Part shown: positions 18,701-27,670 of the stretch, in pieces
How the letters are laid out: each line of letters starts with the position of its first letter
Position numbering within the stretch: position 1 is the stretch's first letter
Origin: Rubellimicrobium sp.
GTDB taxonomy: Bacteria; Pseudomonadota; Alphaproteobacteria; Rhodobacterales; Rhodobacteraceae
Reading direction: 5' to 3'
Length of the DNA: 64,000 bases
Assembly (NCBI GenBank): GCA_020852925.1
Contig: JADYZU010000051.1
Location: 1-64,000 of the forward strand
The notes under the pieces: model-generated
Database searches by the model: none
The model's input: only the letters and a program-made list of their open reading frames with translations
What the model was told of the DNA's origin: nothing
Position numbers and translations under genes: made by a program

Positions 18701-21700
18701 TTACGTCCTGGCCCCGGAACAGGGACAGCCGGGTTATGACGCCCTCATCCGCGATCTGGCCGCGCGTGGGCGGCTGCCGCAGCGGGTGGTGCATCTGTGG
18801 CTGTGGACGCGCGACCGGGGCCACCGCCCGGGATCGAGCTTTTTCCACCGCACGCAGGAACAGGGGTTCTGGAGCCTGTTCCATCTGGCGCGCGCGCTGG
18901 CTGCGGAAAACGCCCCGCCGGTGCATGTGACCCTGATCACGAACGGGGCGCAGCAGGTGCATTCCGAGGCGTTGACCGCGCCGGAAAAGGCCACCGTCAT
19001 GGGCCCGGCCCGCACCATCCCGCGCGAGTTTCCGGGCACGACCGTGGCCACGCTCGATCTGGATCTGCCGCAGGACACGGCGCTGTCGCCCACGCTCTGG
19101 GCCGAAGTGCTGGCCCGGCCCGCGAACACCGTCGCCGCGCTGCGCGGGACCACGCGCCTTGAACGCAGGTTCCGCCCGCGCCCGCTGCCGCCGGCAGGCG
19201 ATCCCGCCCCCGGCCCGGTCCTCATCACCGGGGGGTTCGGCGGCGTCGGCCTGACCGTGGCCGAGGCGCTGATCCGCCGCACGGGCGCGCCCGTGGTCCT
19301 GATCTCGCGCAGCGCGCTGCCGCCGCGCGGGGACTGGCCGCGCATCCTGCGCTCGTCGGCCGATCCGGTCGCGCGCCGCATCCGCGCCCTGCGCCGCCTC
19401 GAGGAGGCGGGGGGCCGGGTGCTGCCCCTTGCTGCCGACGTGGCGAATGTGGAGGAGATGCGCGCCGCCCGCGCCGCCGCCGAGGCGGCCTTCGGCCCGC
19501 TGGCCGGGATCGTGCACGCGGCGGGCGCCATCGACGATGCGCCGATCCTGTCGAAATCCGCCGCCTCGATCGAGGATGTCCTGGCCCCCAAGGTCCACGG
19601 CACGCAGGTCATCGACCGGGTCTGGCCCGATGGCGATCTGGCATGGCTGGCACTGTTTTCCTCGACCTCGACGGTGACGGCGCCGGCGGGACAGGTCGAT
19701 TACGTCGCGGCCAACGAATATCTGAACGCCTTCGCCCGCGCCCGCGCCGGCGGGCGGACCCGCGTCGTCGCCATCGACTGGGGCATCTGGCAGGGGGTCG
19801 GCATGGCCGCCGAGGCGATGGAGGCGCGCATCGGCCGCCCCCCTTCCGCGCCCGAGGCAATGGCGGCGCCCATGCTCGACGCGACGGGGTTCGACGGCGA
19901 CGGCAACCGCATCTTCACCGCCGACTGGACCACGGCGCGCTGGTTCATCGGCGAACACCGCACCCGCGCCGGGAACGCGCTGCTGCCCGGCACCGGCTAT
20001 GCCGAACTTGTGGCCGAGGCGCTGGCGGCCCTGGGCGAGGAGACGCCCTGGGCGATCGAGGATCTGACCTTCCTGGCCCCGCTTGCCGTGCCCGAAGGGG
20101 GCACGGTCAGGGTCCGCCTTGGCCTGTCGCGCAGTGACGCGGGGTATTCCTTCCGGGTCGAGAGCGGCCCCGCCGACGGCGGCGGGTTCGTGACCAATGC
20201 CGAAGGGGCGATCGCGCGCCTGCCGGTCGATGCGCCCGCGGCCATCGACCCGGGCGCCATCGCCGCGCGCCTGCCCGCGCCCGAGACCGGCGCGCTGGTC
20301 ACGCCGCAAGAGGCGCATCTGGCCTTCGGCCCGCGCTGGCGGGTGCTGCGCGAACGCGCGCTTCGGGGAACAGAGGGGCTGGCCCTGCGGGACCTGCCCC
20401 CGGCCGGGGCCGAGGGGATGCGCCTGCATCCCGGCCTTCTCGACATGGCGACCGGCTGGGCGATGGAACTGATCCCCGGCTATGTGCCGGACCGGCTGTG
20501 GGTGCCGCTGGGCTATGGGCGGATGCGGGTGTTCGGCGCGCTGGACGGGCCGGTTGTCTCGCATGTGCGGCTGCTCGACGGCAGTCAGGAGGCGGGGTCG
20601 GCCCGGCTTGACGTGACACTGGCGGCGCCGGACGGGCGGGTGCTGCTCATGCTCGAGGGGTTCACGCTGCGCCGGCTTGACGCCGAATTGCGCCTTGCCG
20701 CGCCCGCGCCTGCGACTGCGTCCGCGACTGCGCCCCGGCCCGCCCTGGCCGCAGGCCCGCGTCCGCTGAACGCGGCCGAGGAACGGCTGCGCCACAACCT
20801 GTCGCAGGGCATCCGCCCCGACGAGGGCGCCGATGCCTTCCTGCGCGCGCTTGCGGCGGGGCAGGCGCAGGTCGTGGTCTCGTCCATCGACCTTGACCGC
20901 CTCATCGCGCAGGCCGGGGCCGGGGAACGGCAGGCGCCATCCGCGTCCTTCGAGCGACCCGACCTTGACGGCGATTATGTCGCGCCCGAGGGCGAGGTCG
21001 AGATCCGGCTGGCCGGGTTCTGGTCCGAACTGCTGGGCGTGGCGAAGGTCGGGGCCGAGGACGGGTTCTTCGATCTGGGGGGGCACTCTCTGGTCGCGGT
21101 GCGGCTGTTCGCGCGGATCAAGCGGACCTGGGGTGTGGATTTCCCGATCTCGGTGCTGTTCGAGGCCCCGACGATCCGCAGGATCGCCGCGCTGATCGGC
21201 CCGCGCGAGGGGGACGGGGGGGCGCGCGCCGCCGCGACTCCCGCCACGCCTGCCAATGGCGACGCGTCCCCCGGGGCCCGCCGGCGCCTGACCCATCTGG
21301 TGGCCATGCATCAGGGCGAGGGCGGGGCGGGGCTGCCCTTCTTCATGGTCGCGGGCATGTTCGGCAATGTGCTGAACCTGCGGCATCTGGCGCATCTTCT
21401 GGGCAATGAGCGGCCGTTCTGGGGGCTTCAGGCGCGCGGCCTTTATGGCGACGCCGCCCCGCATTCCGATCTGGTCGAGGCCGCGCGCGACTGCATCGCC
21501 GAGATGCGGCAGGTCCATCGCGGCGGGCCATGGATGATCGGCGGCTTCTCGGGCGGCGGCATCACCGCCTTCGAGATCGCGCACCAGTTGCGCACCGCGG
21601 GCGAGGAGGTGGCGGCGCTCGTCCTGCTCGACACGCCGCTGCCGCAGCGCCGGCCGCTTTCGCGCGGGGACCGCCTGGCGATCAAGCTGGCCGAGGCGCG

Positions 21701-22139
21701 CGAAGGGGGCCCCCTGTTCCCGCTGCGCTGGCTGGCCGGGAAATGGCGCTACCGGACCGAGCGGCGCCGCCCCCGGACCGATCCCGCCGGCGAGGCGCCG
21801 CAGTTCCACAACGCCGCGATCGAGGCCGCCTTCTATCAGGCGATCGCGCGCTATCAGGTCCGGCCCTGGGACGGGCCGCTCACGCTGTTCCGTCCGCCCC
21901 TGCGCGGCAAATGGGAGGTCGCCCCCGGCCGCTGGGTCAGCGAGGAACGCGCCTATGTCCTGCCCGACAACGACTGGAGCCCCTTCGCCCCGGCCATCGA
22001 GGTGATCGAAGTGCCGGGCGACCATGATTCCATGGTGCTCGAGCCGAATGTCCGGGTGCTGGCCGCGCGACTGGCGCGCACCCTGGCCGCGGCCGAACGC
22101 GCGCGCCATGCGGCCTCGGCCCGGATCGCCGCCGAATGA
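15732..22139 (+). CDS. Type I modular polyketide synthase, KS-AT-KR-DH-ACP-TE
   Basis: 2135 residues, one complete module with its own release domain. Ketosynthase at 22-448 with Cys195 (QTACSTS), His331 (HGTGT) and His371 (NIGH). Acyltransferase at about 546-830, with FPGGGAQ, Ser644 (GHSMGE) and AAHS at His743; extender unit not assignable. Ketoreductase at about 1160-1350, with TGGFGGVG, the LFSSTS serine and Tyr1324/Asn1328. Dehydratase at about 1400-1655, with His1409 (GEHRTRAGN) and Asp1571 (HPGLLD). ACP with Ser1786 (DLGGHS). Thioesterase at about 1865-2110, with Ser1940 (GFSGGG), Asp1967 and His2098. All catalytic residues appear intact. DH lies after KR, opposite to the textbook order. 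It sits between the flippase and a GT2 gene, and its stop overlaps that gene by ATGA. Expected product: one extender unit added and reduced to an alpha,beta-unsaturated acyl, then released or transferred. Confidence 0.93.
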   Translation: MTAQTDSALPDSALPDPALSETDIAIVGMAAHLPGAATPADYWRNLREGVESIRRLSRDDLLAAGEAAHLIGRADYVPAAAPLDGFERFDADFFGLSPKEAAIMDPQHRQFLEVAWEALEDAAHPPERFAGRIGVYAGCGQGTYYWVNVRSNRDLLEETGAFLLRHTGNDKDFLATRVSHIFDLTGPSVNIQTACSTSLVAIHYAAQALLLGECDLALAGGVTIELPQARGYLFKEGEILSPDGHCHAFDHRAQGTVFGSGAGCVALRRLADAVADGDHIWAVIKGSAINNDGAAKAGYLAPSVDGQAAAVAEAHRIAGIGAGTIDYVECHGTGTYLGDPIEVAALTEAFRRTTAADGFCRIGSVKTNIGHTDTAAGVASVIKTALALHHRQIPPTLGYERPNPAIAFDGSPFRVADRLTDWPQTAHPPRAGVNSLGVGGTNAHAVLEAAPARAPSDEGDWPFEIITLSARTKGALDEASARLAAWLRAHPDVPLADVAFTLREGRHAFDRRRVLVAASPQEAAARLEEGDPRRVFTHQVVGDAPAPVFMFPGGGAQYAGMARDLYETEPTFRDWMDRGLAVLATRTDEDIRALWLPDPGQEAEADRRLLRPSLQLPLIMIAEFALAQLWMDWGVRPTALIGHSMGENTAAALAGIMSFEDCIALVRLRGQLFDTVAPGGMLSVPLPQAALAPYLTGDLDLASVNAPGLCVASGPDAALVDLTARLAADGIESARIAIDIAAHSRMLDPILTRFHDFLRGIALHPPAIPVISNRSGTWLRPEEATDPAYWVAHLRHTVNFHAGLTTLSADPGRIYLEVGPGRALASLAGQHGVISANQVLSTLRHAQDDTPDDAYFLSQLGRIWAMGGTFDWAQIRGEGRRNRVPLPTYPFQRKPYFIAPASQTPPPAEDWPLREDDPALWGWEAVWKPAYADCDLGPAGDPLALPAQDWLILEGDAGQGAALAGRLRKAGGRVTILRPGDGFARTGEEDYVLAPEQGQPGYDALIRDLAARGRLPQRVVHLWLWTRDRGHRPGSSFFHRTQEQGFWSLFHLARALAAENAPPVHVTLITNGAQQVHSEALTAPEKATVMGPARTIPREFPGTTVATLDLDLPQDTALSPTLWAEVLARPANTVAALRGTTRLERRFRPRPLPPAGDPAPGPVLITGGFGGVGLTVAEALIRRTGAPVVLISRSALPPRGDWPRILRSSADPVARRIRALRRLEEAGGRVLPLAADVANVEEMRAARAAAEAAFGPLAGIVHAAGAIDDAPILSKSAASIEDVLAPKVHGTQVIDRVWPDGDLAWLALFSSTSTVTAPAGQVDYVAANEYLNAFARARAGGRTRVVAIDWGIWQGVGMAAEAMEARIGRPPSAPEAMAAPMLDATGFDGDGNRIFTADWTTARWFIGEHRTRAGNALLPGTGYAELVAEALAALGEETPWAIEDLTFLAPLAVPEGGTVRVRLGLSRSDAGYSFRVESGPADGGGFVTNAEGAIARLPVDAPAAIDPGAIAARLPAPETGALVTPQEAHLAFGPRWRVLRERALRGTEGLALRDLPPAGAEGMRLHPGLLDMATGWAMELIPGYVPDRLWVPLGYGRMRVFGALDGPVVSHVRLLDGSQEAGSARLDVTLAAPDGRVLLMLEGFTLRRLDAELRLAAPAPATASATAPRPALAAGPRPLNAAEERLRHNLSQGIRPDEGADAFLRALAAGQAQVVVSSIDLDRLIAQAGAGERQAPSASFERPDLDGDYVAPEGEVEIRLAGFWSELLGVAKVGAEDGFFDLGGHSLVAVRLFARIKRTWGVDFPISVLFEAPTIRRIAALIGPREGDGGARAAATPATPANGDASPGARRRLTHLVAMHQGEGGAGLPFFMVAGMFGNVLNLRHLAHLLGNERPFWGLQARGLYGDAAPHSDLVEAARDCIAEMRQVHRGGPWMIGGFSGGGITAFEIAHQLRTAGEEVAALVLLDTPLPQRRPLSRGDRLAIKLAEAREGGPLFPLRWLAGKWRYRTERRRPRTDPAGEAPQFHNAAIEAAFYQAIARYQVRPWDGPLTLFRPPLRGKWEVAPGRWVSEERAYVLPDNDWSPFAPAIEVIEVPGDHDSMVLEPNVRVLAARLARTLAAAERARHAASARIAAE

Positions 22140-23119
22140 CCGCGCGCGTCCTGACCGTGATCCTGAACTGGCGCACCGCCGAGATGACGCTGCGCGCGCT
22201 CGACGCGGCGGTGCTGGCGATGGAGGGGATCGCGGGCGGCATCACCGTGGTCGACAACGATTCCGGCGACGGTTCCTTTGAACGGATCGCCGCCGGGGTC
22301 GCCGCCCGGGGCCTGAGCCGGGTGCGGGTGCTGCAATCGGGCCGGAACGGCGGATTCGGCGCCGGCAACAACCACGCGATCCGCGCCGGCCTGCCCGAGG
22401 GGCGGCCGGATTTCGTCTATATCCTGAATTCGGACGCCTTCCCGGCGCCGGGCGCGATCCGCGCGTTGCTGGACCATCTGCTGGCCCATCCCGAGGCGGG
22501 ATTCGCCGGATCGCGCATCCACGGCCCCGACGGCGAGGCGCATCTGACCACCTTCCGCTTTCCTTCGCCCGCCGGCGAATTCGAGGGGGCGGCGCGGATC
22601 GGCCCGATCTCGCGCCTGCTGCGGGGGCGCGCGGTGCCGCTGCCGGTGCCGCAGGCCAATGCGCGGGTGGACTGGCTGGCCGGGGCCAGCCTGATGATGC
22701 GGATGGATTCCCTCGACCGGATCGGCCTCTTCGACGAGGGGTTCTTTCTCTACTACGAGGAAACCGATCTGTGCCTGCGCCTTGCCCGCGCCGGGCAGGA
22801 AGTGCATTTCGTGCACGATTCCGATGTGATGCACCTTGGCTCGGTCTCGACCGGGATGAAGACCTGGGCGCGGGTGCCGGGCTACTGGTTCGATTCGCGC
22901 TGGCGTTACTTCACCAAGAACCACGGCCGCGCGGGCGCCATCGCCGCGACGGCGGCGCAGGTGGCCGGCGGGATGCTGCACCGGCTGCGCCATCTTGTCA
23001 CAGGGGGCAAGCGGGGCGATCCGCCCCAATTTCTCCGCACTCTGGTGGCACATGACCTGCATGCACTGCTGCACCCCGGCCGCGCGGGCGCCAAGGGCGA
23101 CGCGCATCCGGCCGGATGA
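22136..23119 (+). CDS. Glycosyltransferase family 2, rhamnosyltransferase-like
   Basis: 327-residue GT-A enzyme. VILNWRTAEMTLRAL at the N terminus, VDNDSGDGS, NGGFGAGNNHAIR and YILNSDA (DXD equivalent) are characteristic of the GT2 subgroup containing rhamnosyltransferases, as is WLAGASLMMRMDSLDRIGLFDEGFFLYYEETDLCLR with the ED motif. It starts inside the PKS stop (ATGA), so translation is directly coupled to the polyketide synthase; the NRPS gene follows after 15 bases with GAGGAGAG. Since the window encodes dTDP-rhamnose synthesis, rhamnose is a plausible donor. The link suggests that glycosylation and acyl synthesis serve the same product. Confidence 0.88.
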   Translation: MTARVLTVILNWRTAEMTLRALDAAVLAMEGIAGGITVVDNDSGDGSFERIAAGVAARGLSRVRVLQSGRNGGFGAGNNHAIRAGLPEGRPDFVYILNSDAFPAPGAIRALLDHLLAHPEAGFAGSRIHGPDGEAHLTTFRFPSPAGEFEGAARIGPISRLLRGRAVPLPVPQANARVDWLAGASLMMRMDSLDRIGLFDEGFFLYYEETDLCLRLARAGQEVHFVHDSDVMHLGSVSTGMKTWARVPGYWFDSRWRYFTKNHGRAGAIAATAAQVAGGMLHRLRHLVTGGKRGDPPQFLRTLVAHDLHALLHPGRAGAKGDAHPAG

Positions 23120-23134
23120 CCCGAGGAGAGACCC

Positions 23135-26100
23135 ATGCCCTCATTCGACGCGATCCTGATCGGCAACGACACCCTGACCCGCGAGGCGGGGCGCATGACC
23201 CTGGAGGCGGGCCATGCGATCCGCGCGGTGGTGACGCGCGCCCCCGCCGTGCGCGACTGGGCGCGGGGCGCAGGGCTGACGCTGATCGAGCCGGGGCCCG
23301 ATCTGGCCGGCCGCCTGCCCGAGGCGGACTGGATCCTGTCGGTCGCCAATCTCGACATCATCGCGCCCGCGACCCTGGCCCGCGCGCGCCGCGGCGCGGT
23401 GAACTTCCACGACGGCCCCCTGCCCCGCCATGCCGGGCTGAATGCGCCGGTCTGGGCGCTGCTTGAGGGCGACCGCGATTTCGGCATCACCTGGCACCTG
23501 ATCGAGGGCGGGGTGGATGAAGGGCCGATCCTGCTCCAGCGCCGGTTCGAGATCGCCCCGGACGACACCGCGCTGTCGCTGAACGGCAAATGCTTTGCCG
23601 CCGCGCTTGAATCCTTTCCCGAGGTGATCGCCGCGCTTGCCGCCGGGCCGCAGCCGGTGGCGCAGGATCCGGGCGCGCGCACCCTGCACGCCCGCGACGA
23701 CCGCCCGGCCCATGGCGGGCGCATCGACCCGCGCGCGGGCACCGCGGACATCCTGCGCCTCGTGCGCGCGCTCGATCACGGCGATTACGCCAATCCGCTG
23801 ACCACCGCGCGGGTGGTCACGGCGGCGGGCTGGTTCACCGTCACCCATGCCGAACCCGCCACGGGCGCGGGCAGCCCCGGCACCGTTCTGGCGGCCGAGG
23901 CGGCCGGATTCGTCATGGCCACCGGCGAGGGCGCGGTGCGGCTGTCGGGCCTGCGCGACGTGCTGGGCCATCCGGTCGCGGCCGACCGCGTGGTGCGGCA
24001 GGGCGAGGTGATCGCCCCGCCCGCAGGCAACGAGGCCGCGCTTCTGCGCGCCGCGCTCAAGGACGAGGGGCATTGGCGCGCGGCCATGCTCGACCGTGTG
24101 GCGGCGGATGTTCCGGCGCTGGGCGGCAGGAAGGGCACGGGCGCGCTGGCGCATGAATTCACCCACGCGCTGCATCCCGATGCGGCGCTGGCGCGCTTTG
24201 CCGCCATGATCGCCGAGGGGGACGGCCGCGCGGGCGTGGATTTCGCCCTGGCCCGTGCCGGGGGCGGACTGCTGTCGGACCGGGTGCCGGTGCGGTTCAC
24301 GCGTGAGGCGGATTTCCCCGCCGCCCTGTCGGCCGCGCGCGCGCGCATGCCCTATCCGGGCGATCTGGCGCTGCGTCTGGGCGCGCTGCCGCCGGCGCTG
24401 CCGGTGGCGCTGGGCGACGATCCCGGGGCCGGGCTTCTGCCCGGAACCGCGCTGACCTTTGCCGCGGCCCCGGGGCGCGCGCGCCTGATGGCCTGCCCCG
24501 ATCAGGTCTCGCCCGCGGCCTTTGCCCTTCTGGCCGCGCGCCTCGATGACCGGCTGTCGGGCGGCACGGGCCTGTCGCCCGCCGACCACGCGCTGATCGC
24601 AGCGGCGAATGCCGGCGGGGAGGCGCTGGAACCGGCCACCATCGACGCGCTGGTTTCGCGGCAGGCCGCCCTCACGCCCGACGCGCCCGCCCTCACCTGC
24701 GAGGACCGGACGCTGACCCATGCGCAGGCGGACCGCGCGGCGAACCGCATCGCCCATCGCCTGATCGCGGCCGGGGTCGGCGCGGGCACGCCCGTGGCCC
24801 TGTCGCTGGGCCGAAGCGAGATGCTGCCGGTGGCCGTCCTGGCCATCTGGAAGGCGGGCGGGGCCTATGTCCCCCTCGACCCGGCCTATCCGGCGGCGCG
24901 CATCGCCCATTACCTGGCCGATTCCGCGGCCCCGGTGATCCTGACCACGGCCGCCCTTGCCCCCGCGCTGCCCGCGCACGGGGCGAAGGTCGTCCTGATC
25001 GAGGAGGCGGCCGAAGGCGGCGATGACCGTCCCCCCGCCCCGCGCGCGGGCGCCGCCGATCCGGCCTATGTGATCTACACTTCCGGCTCGACCGGAACAC
25101 CCAAGGGGGTGGTGGTCGAACACCGGCAGGTGGCGAATTTCATGGCCGGGATGGATGCCATCCTCGGGCAGGAGCGGGCCGGCACCTGGCTTGCCGTCAC
25201 GTCGCTGTCGTTCGACATCTCGGTGCTCGAACTGTTCTGGACACTGGCGCGCGGCTTTCATGTGGTGGTCGCCGGGGACGAGGAGCGCGCCCTGGTTGCG
25301 GGCGGCGCCATCGGCACCGGGCGCAGGATGGATTTCTCGATCTTCCTGTGGGGCAACGACGACGGCGTGGGCCGCGACAAGTATACCCTCCTGCTCGAGA
25401 CCGCGCGCTTTGCCGACGAGAACGGCTTTGCCGCCATCTGGACGCCCGAGCGGCATTTCCACGCCTTCGGCGGCCCCTACCCCAACCCGGCGGTGACCGG
25501 CGCGGCGGTGGCCGCGATCACCCGCAACATCGCCGTGCGGTCCGGGTCGGTGGTGGCGCCGCTGCATCATCCGATCCGCATCGCCGAGGACTGGGCGGTG
25601 ATCGACAACCTGACGAACGGGCGCGCGGGCCTTGGCATCGCCTCGGGCTGGCATCCGGACGATTTCGTGCTGCGCCCGGAAAACGCGCCGCCCGAGAACA
25701 AGAAGGCGATGCTGCGCGCGATCGAGGAGGTGCGCCGCCTCTGGGCCGGCGGGCATTACGAGGCCGACATGGCCCATGGCCATGTGAGCGTGCAGACCCA
25801 GCCGCGCCCCGTCTCGGCCGAACTGCCGATCTGGCTGACCACCGCCGGCAATCCCGACACCTGGCGCGAGGCCGGCGCCATCGGCGCCAATGTCCTGACG
25901 CATCTTCTGGGTCAGTCGGTGGCCGAAGTGGCGGAAAAGATCCGCCTCTATCACGACGCCCTGCGGGCCTCGGGCCGCGATCCGAAGGATCACACCGTCA
26001 CGCTCATGCTGCACACCTATCTGGCCGAGACCCGCGAAAGCGCGCGCGAAGTGGCCAGGAAACCGCTTCAGGACTATCTGGTCGCGGCGGCGGGGCTGCT

Positions 26101-27670
26101 CAGGCAATACGCCTGGACCTTCCCGGCCTTCAAGCGGCCCAAGGGCATGGACAGCCCGCGCGACATCGACATCACCACCTTCGATGCCGAAACCGTGCAG
26201 GCGATCCTCGACTATGCCTTCGACCGCTATTTCGAGGATTCGGGCCTGTTCGGCACCGTCGATGATGCCCTCGCCCGGGTCGAGGAACTGAAGCGCATCG
26301 GCGTGGACGAGGTGGCCTGCCTCATCGACTACGGGATCGAGCGGCAGGCGGTGCTGGACGGGTTGCGGCCGCTGGCGCAGGTCGTGGCGCGGGCCAACCG
26401 GCCCGACACCGTCGAGGAGGGCGACTTCAGCCTTGCCGCGCAGATCGTGCGCCATGGCGTCACCCATCTGCAATGCACCCCGTCGATGGCGCGCATGCTG
26501 GTGACGAACGAGGACAGCCGCACCGCGCTGGGCCGGATCGGGCATCTGCTGGTCGGCGGCGAGGCGCTGTCGGGGGCGCTGGCCGCGGATCTGCGCCGCG
26601 CGACCGAGGCGCGCATCATCAACATGTATGGCCCGACCGAGACCACGATCTGGTCCACCTCCGGTCCCGCCGATGCCGGCGGCGCGGTGGTGCCGATCGG
26701 CCGGCCGATGGCGAACCAGCAGGCCCATGTCCTCGACGAGGCCATGAATCCGGTCCCGCCGGGGGTGGCGGGCGAATTGTGGATCGGCGGCGCCGGGGTC
26801 GCGCGTGGTTATCTGGGGCGCGACGACCTGACCGCCGACCGTTTCCGCCCCGATCCGTTCCGCGCGGGCGGGCGCCTTTACCGCACCGGCGATCTGGCGC
26901 GCTGGCGGGCGGATGGTGCGCTCGATTTCCTCGGGCGGGCCGATGGCCAGGTGAAGCTGCGCGGTCACCGCATCGAGACGGGCGAGATCGAGGCCGCGCT
27001 TGAATCCTGCGCCGGGGTGGGCCAGGCGGCCGTCCTTCCGCGCGAGGATGTGTCGGGCGTGATCCAGCTTGTCGGTTATGTCACCGGCGAGGCGCGCGAC
27101 GAGGCGGCGCTGCGCGCGGAACTGGCCGAACGGCTGCCGGCGCATATGGTGCCGGCGCGGATCGTGCATCTGGCGGCCTTCCCGCTGACCCCGAACCGCA
27201 AGATCGACCGCAACGCCCTGCCCGCCCCCGCCGTCGCCCGCGCCCCGGCCCCGGCTGCGGCGCAACCGGCGCAGCCGGCGGTCAGCCTCGTGGCCGTGGG
27301 TGGCCGCTTTGCCCAGGGAGAGGTGCAGCGCCGCGTGGCCGAAGTCTGGGCGCGCATCCTCGGCACCGAAGAGATCGCGCCGCGCGACAGTTTCTTTGAC
27401 CTCGGCGGGCATTCGCTGCTTGCGGTGCAGGCCCACCGCGACCTGCGCGAGGCGCTGGGGGTCCGGGCGCTGTCGATCACCGACATCTTCCGCTTTCCGA
27501 CGCTGGCCGCCCTGACCGAACGGATCGAGGCGCTGATCGCCCCGGCCCCTGCCCCGGACGACGGCGGCAGCGATCCGGCCGGCCCCGGCAAGGACGGCGA
27601 TCCGGGCGCGCGGGCCGATGCCATGGCGCGGCGGCGCGAGTTGCGCGCGCGCCGCGCGGGAGAGCGGTGA
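23135..27670 (+). CDS. NRPS: formyltransferase - adenylation with inserted luciferase-like monooxygenase - carrier protein
   Basis: 1511 residues. Residues 1-290 form a formyltransferase-like domain with Asn90, His92 (NFHDGPLP) and Asp128 (GGVDEGPI), the residues expected for N10-formyl-tetrahydrofolate-dependent formylation. Residues about 300-500 look like the remnant of a condensation domain: only the LSPADHALIAAAN exit linker is recognisable and no HHxxxDG is present. The adenylation domain starts at about 500 (YTSGSTGTPKG at 648-658, LSFDISVLEL at 691-700). At about 730-1085 a flavin luciferase-like monooxygenase interrupts it between cores A4 and A5 (RRMDFSIFLWG to LLGQSVAEV). The domain resumes with YGPTETT, YRTGDLARW and NRKIDRNAL. 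The carrier protein has Ser1427 (DLGGHS). By GrsA alignment the binding-pocket code reads D-I-L-Q-L-G-M-I-W-K, close to published glycine codes. There is no active condensation or thioesterase domain, so it looks like a loading module. Confidence 0.9.
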   Translation: MPSFDAILIGNDTLTREAGRMTLEAGHAIRAVVTRAPAVRDWARGAGLTLIEPGPDLAGRLPEADWILSVANLDIIAPATLARARRGAVNFHDGPLPRHAGLNAPVWALLEGDRDFGITWHLIEGGVDEGPILLQRRFEIAPDDTALSLNGKCFAAALESFPEVIAALAAGPQPVAQDPGARTLHARDDRPAHGGRIDPRAGTADILRLVRALDHGDYANPLTTARVVTAAGWFTVTHAEPATGAGSPGTVLAAEAAGFVMATGEGAVRLSGLRDVLGHPVAADRVVRQGEVIAPPAGNEAALLRAALKDEGHWRAAMLDRVAADVPALGGRKGTGALAHEFTHALHPDAALARFAAMIAEGDGRAGVDFALARAGGGLLSDRVPVRFTREADFPAALSAARARMPYPGDLALRLGALPPALPVALGDDPGAGLLPGTALTFAAAPGRARLMACPDQVSPAAFALLAARLDDRLSGGTGLSPADHALIAAANAGGEALEPATIDALVSRQAALTPDAPALTCEDRTLTHAQADRAANRIAHRLIAAGVGAGTPVALSLGRSEMLPVAVLAIWKAGGAYVPLDPAYPAARIAHYLADSAAPVILTTAALAPALPAHGAKVVLIEEAAEGGDDRPPAPRAGAADPAYVIYTSGSTGTPKGVVVEHRQVANFMAGMDAILGQERAGTWLAVTSLSFDISVLELFWTLARGFHVVVAGDEERALVAGGAIGTGRRMDFSIFLWGNDDGVGRDKYTLLLETARFADENGFAAIWTPERHFHAFGGPYPNPAVTGAAVAAITRNIAVRSGSVVAPLHHPIRIAEDWAVIDNLTNGRAGLGIASGWHPDDFVLRPENAPPENKKAMLRAIEEVRRLWAGGHYEADMAHGHVSVQTQPRPVSAELPIWLTTAGNPDTWREAGAIGANVLTHLLGQSVAEVAEKIRLYHDALRASGRDPKDHTVTLMLHTYLAETRESAREVARKPLQDYLVAAAGLLRQYAWTFPAFKRPKGMDSPRDIDITTFDAETVQAILDYAFDRYFEDSGLFGTVDDALARVEELKRIGVDEVACLIDYGIERQAVLDGLRPLAQVVARANRPDTVEEGDFSLAAQIVRHGVTHLQCTPSMARMLVTNEDSRTALGRIGHLLVGGEALSGALAADLRRATEARIINMYGPTETTIWSTSGPADAGGAVVPIGRPMANQQAHVLDEAMNPVPPGVAGELWIGGAGVARGYLGRDDLTADRFRPDPFRAGGRLYRTGDLARWRADGALDFLGRADGQVKLRGHRIETGEIEAALESCAGVGQAAVLPREDVSGVIQLVGYVTGEARDEAALRAELAERLPAHMVPARIVHLAAFPLTPNRKIDRNALPAPAVARAPAPAAAQPAQPAVSLVAVGGRFAQGEVQRRVAEVWARILGTEEIAPRDSFFDLGGHSLLAVQAHRDLREALGVRALSITDIFRFPTLAALTERIEALIAPAPAPDDGGSDPAGPGKDGDPGARADAMARRRELRARRAGER

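Noticed and set aside
14229-22109. Very long minus-strand frames (14229-18134 and 18153-22109) opposite the flippase and PKS
   Set aside because: Arg/Gly/His-rich sequences without any recognisable fold, opposite genes with clear catalytic motifs; typical of high G+C antisense frames.
23141-27436. 1431-residue minus-strand frame opposite the NRPS
   Set aside because: Shadow of the NRPS; composition is low-complexity and no domain is visible.
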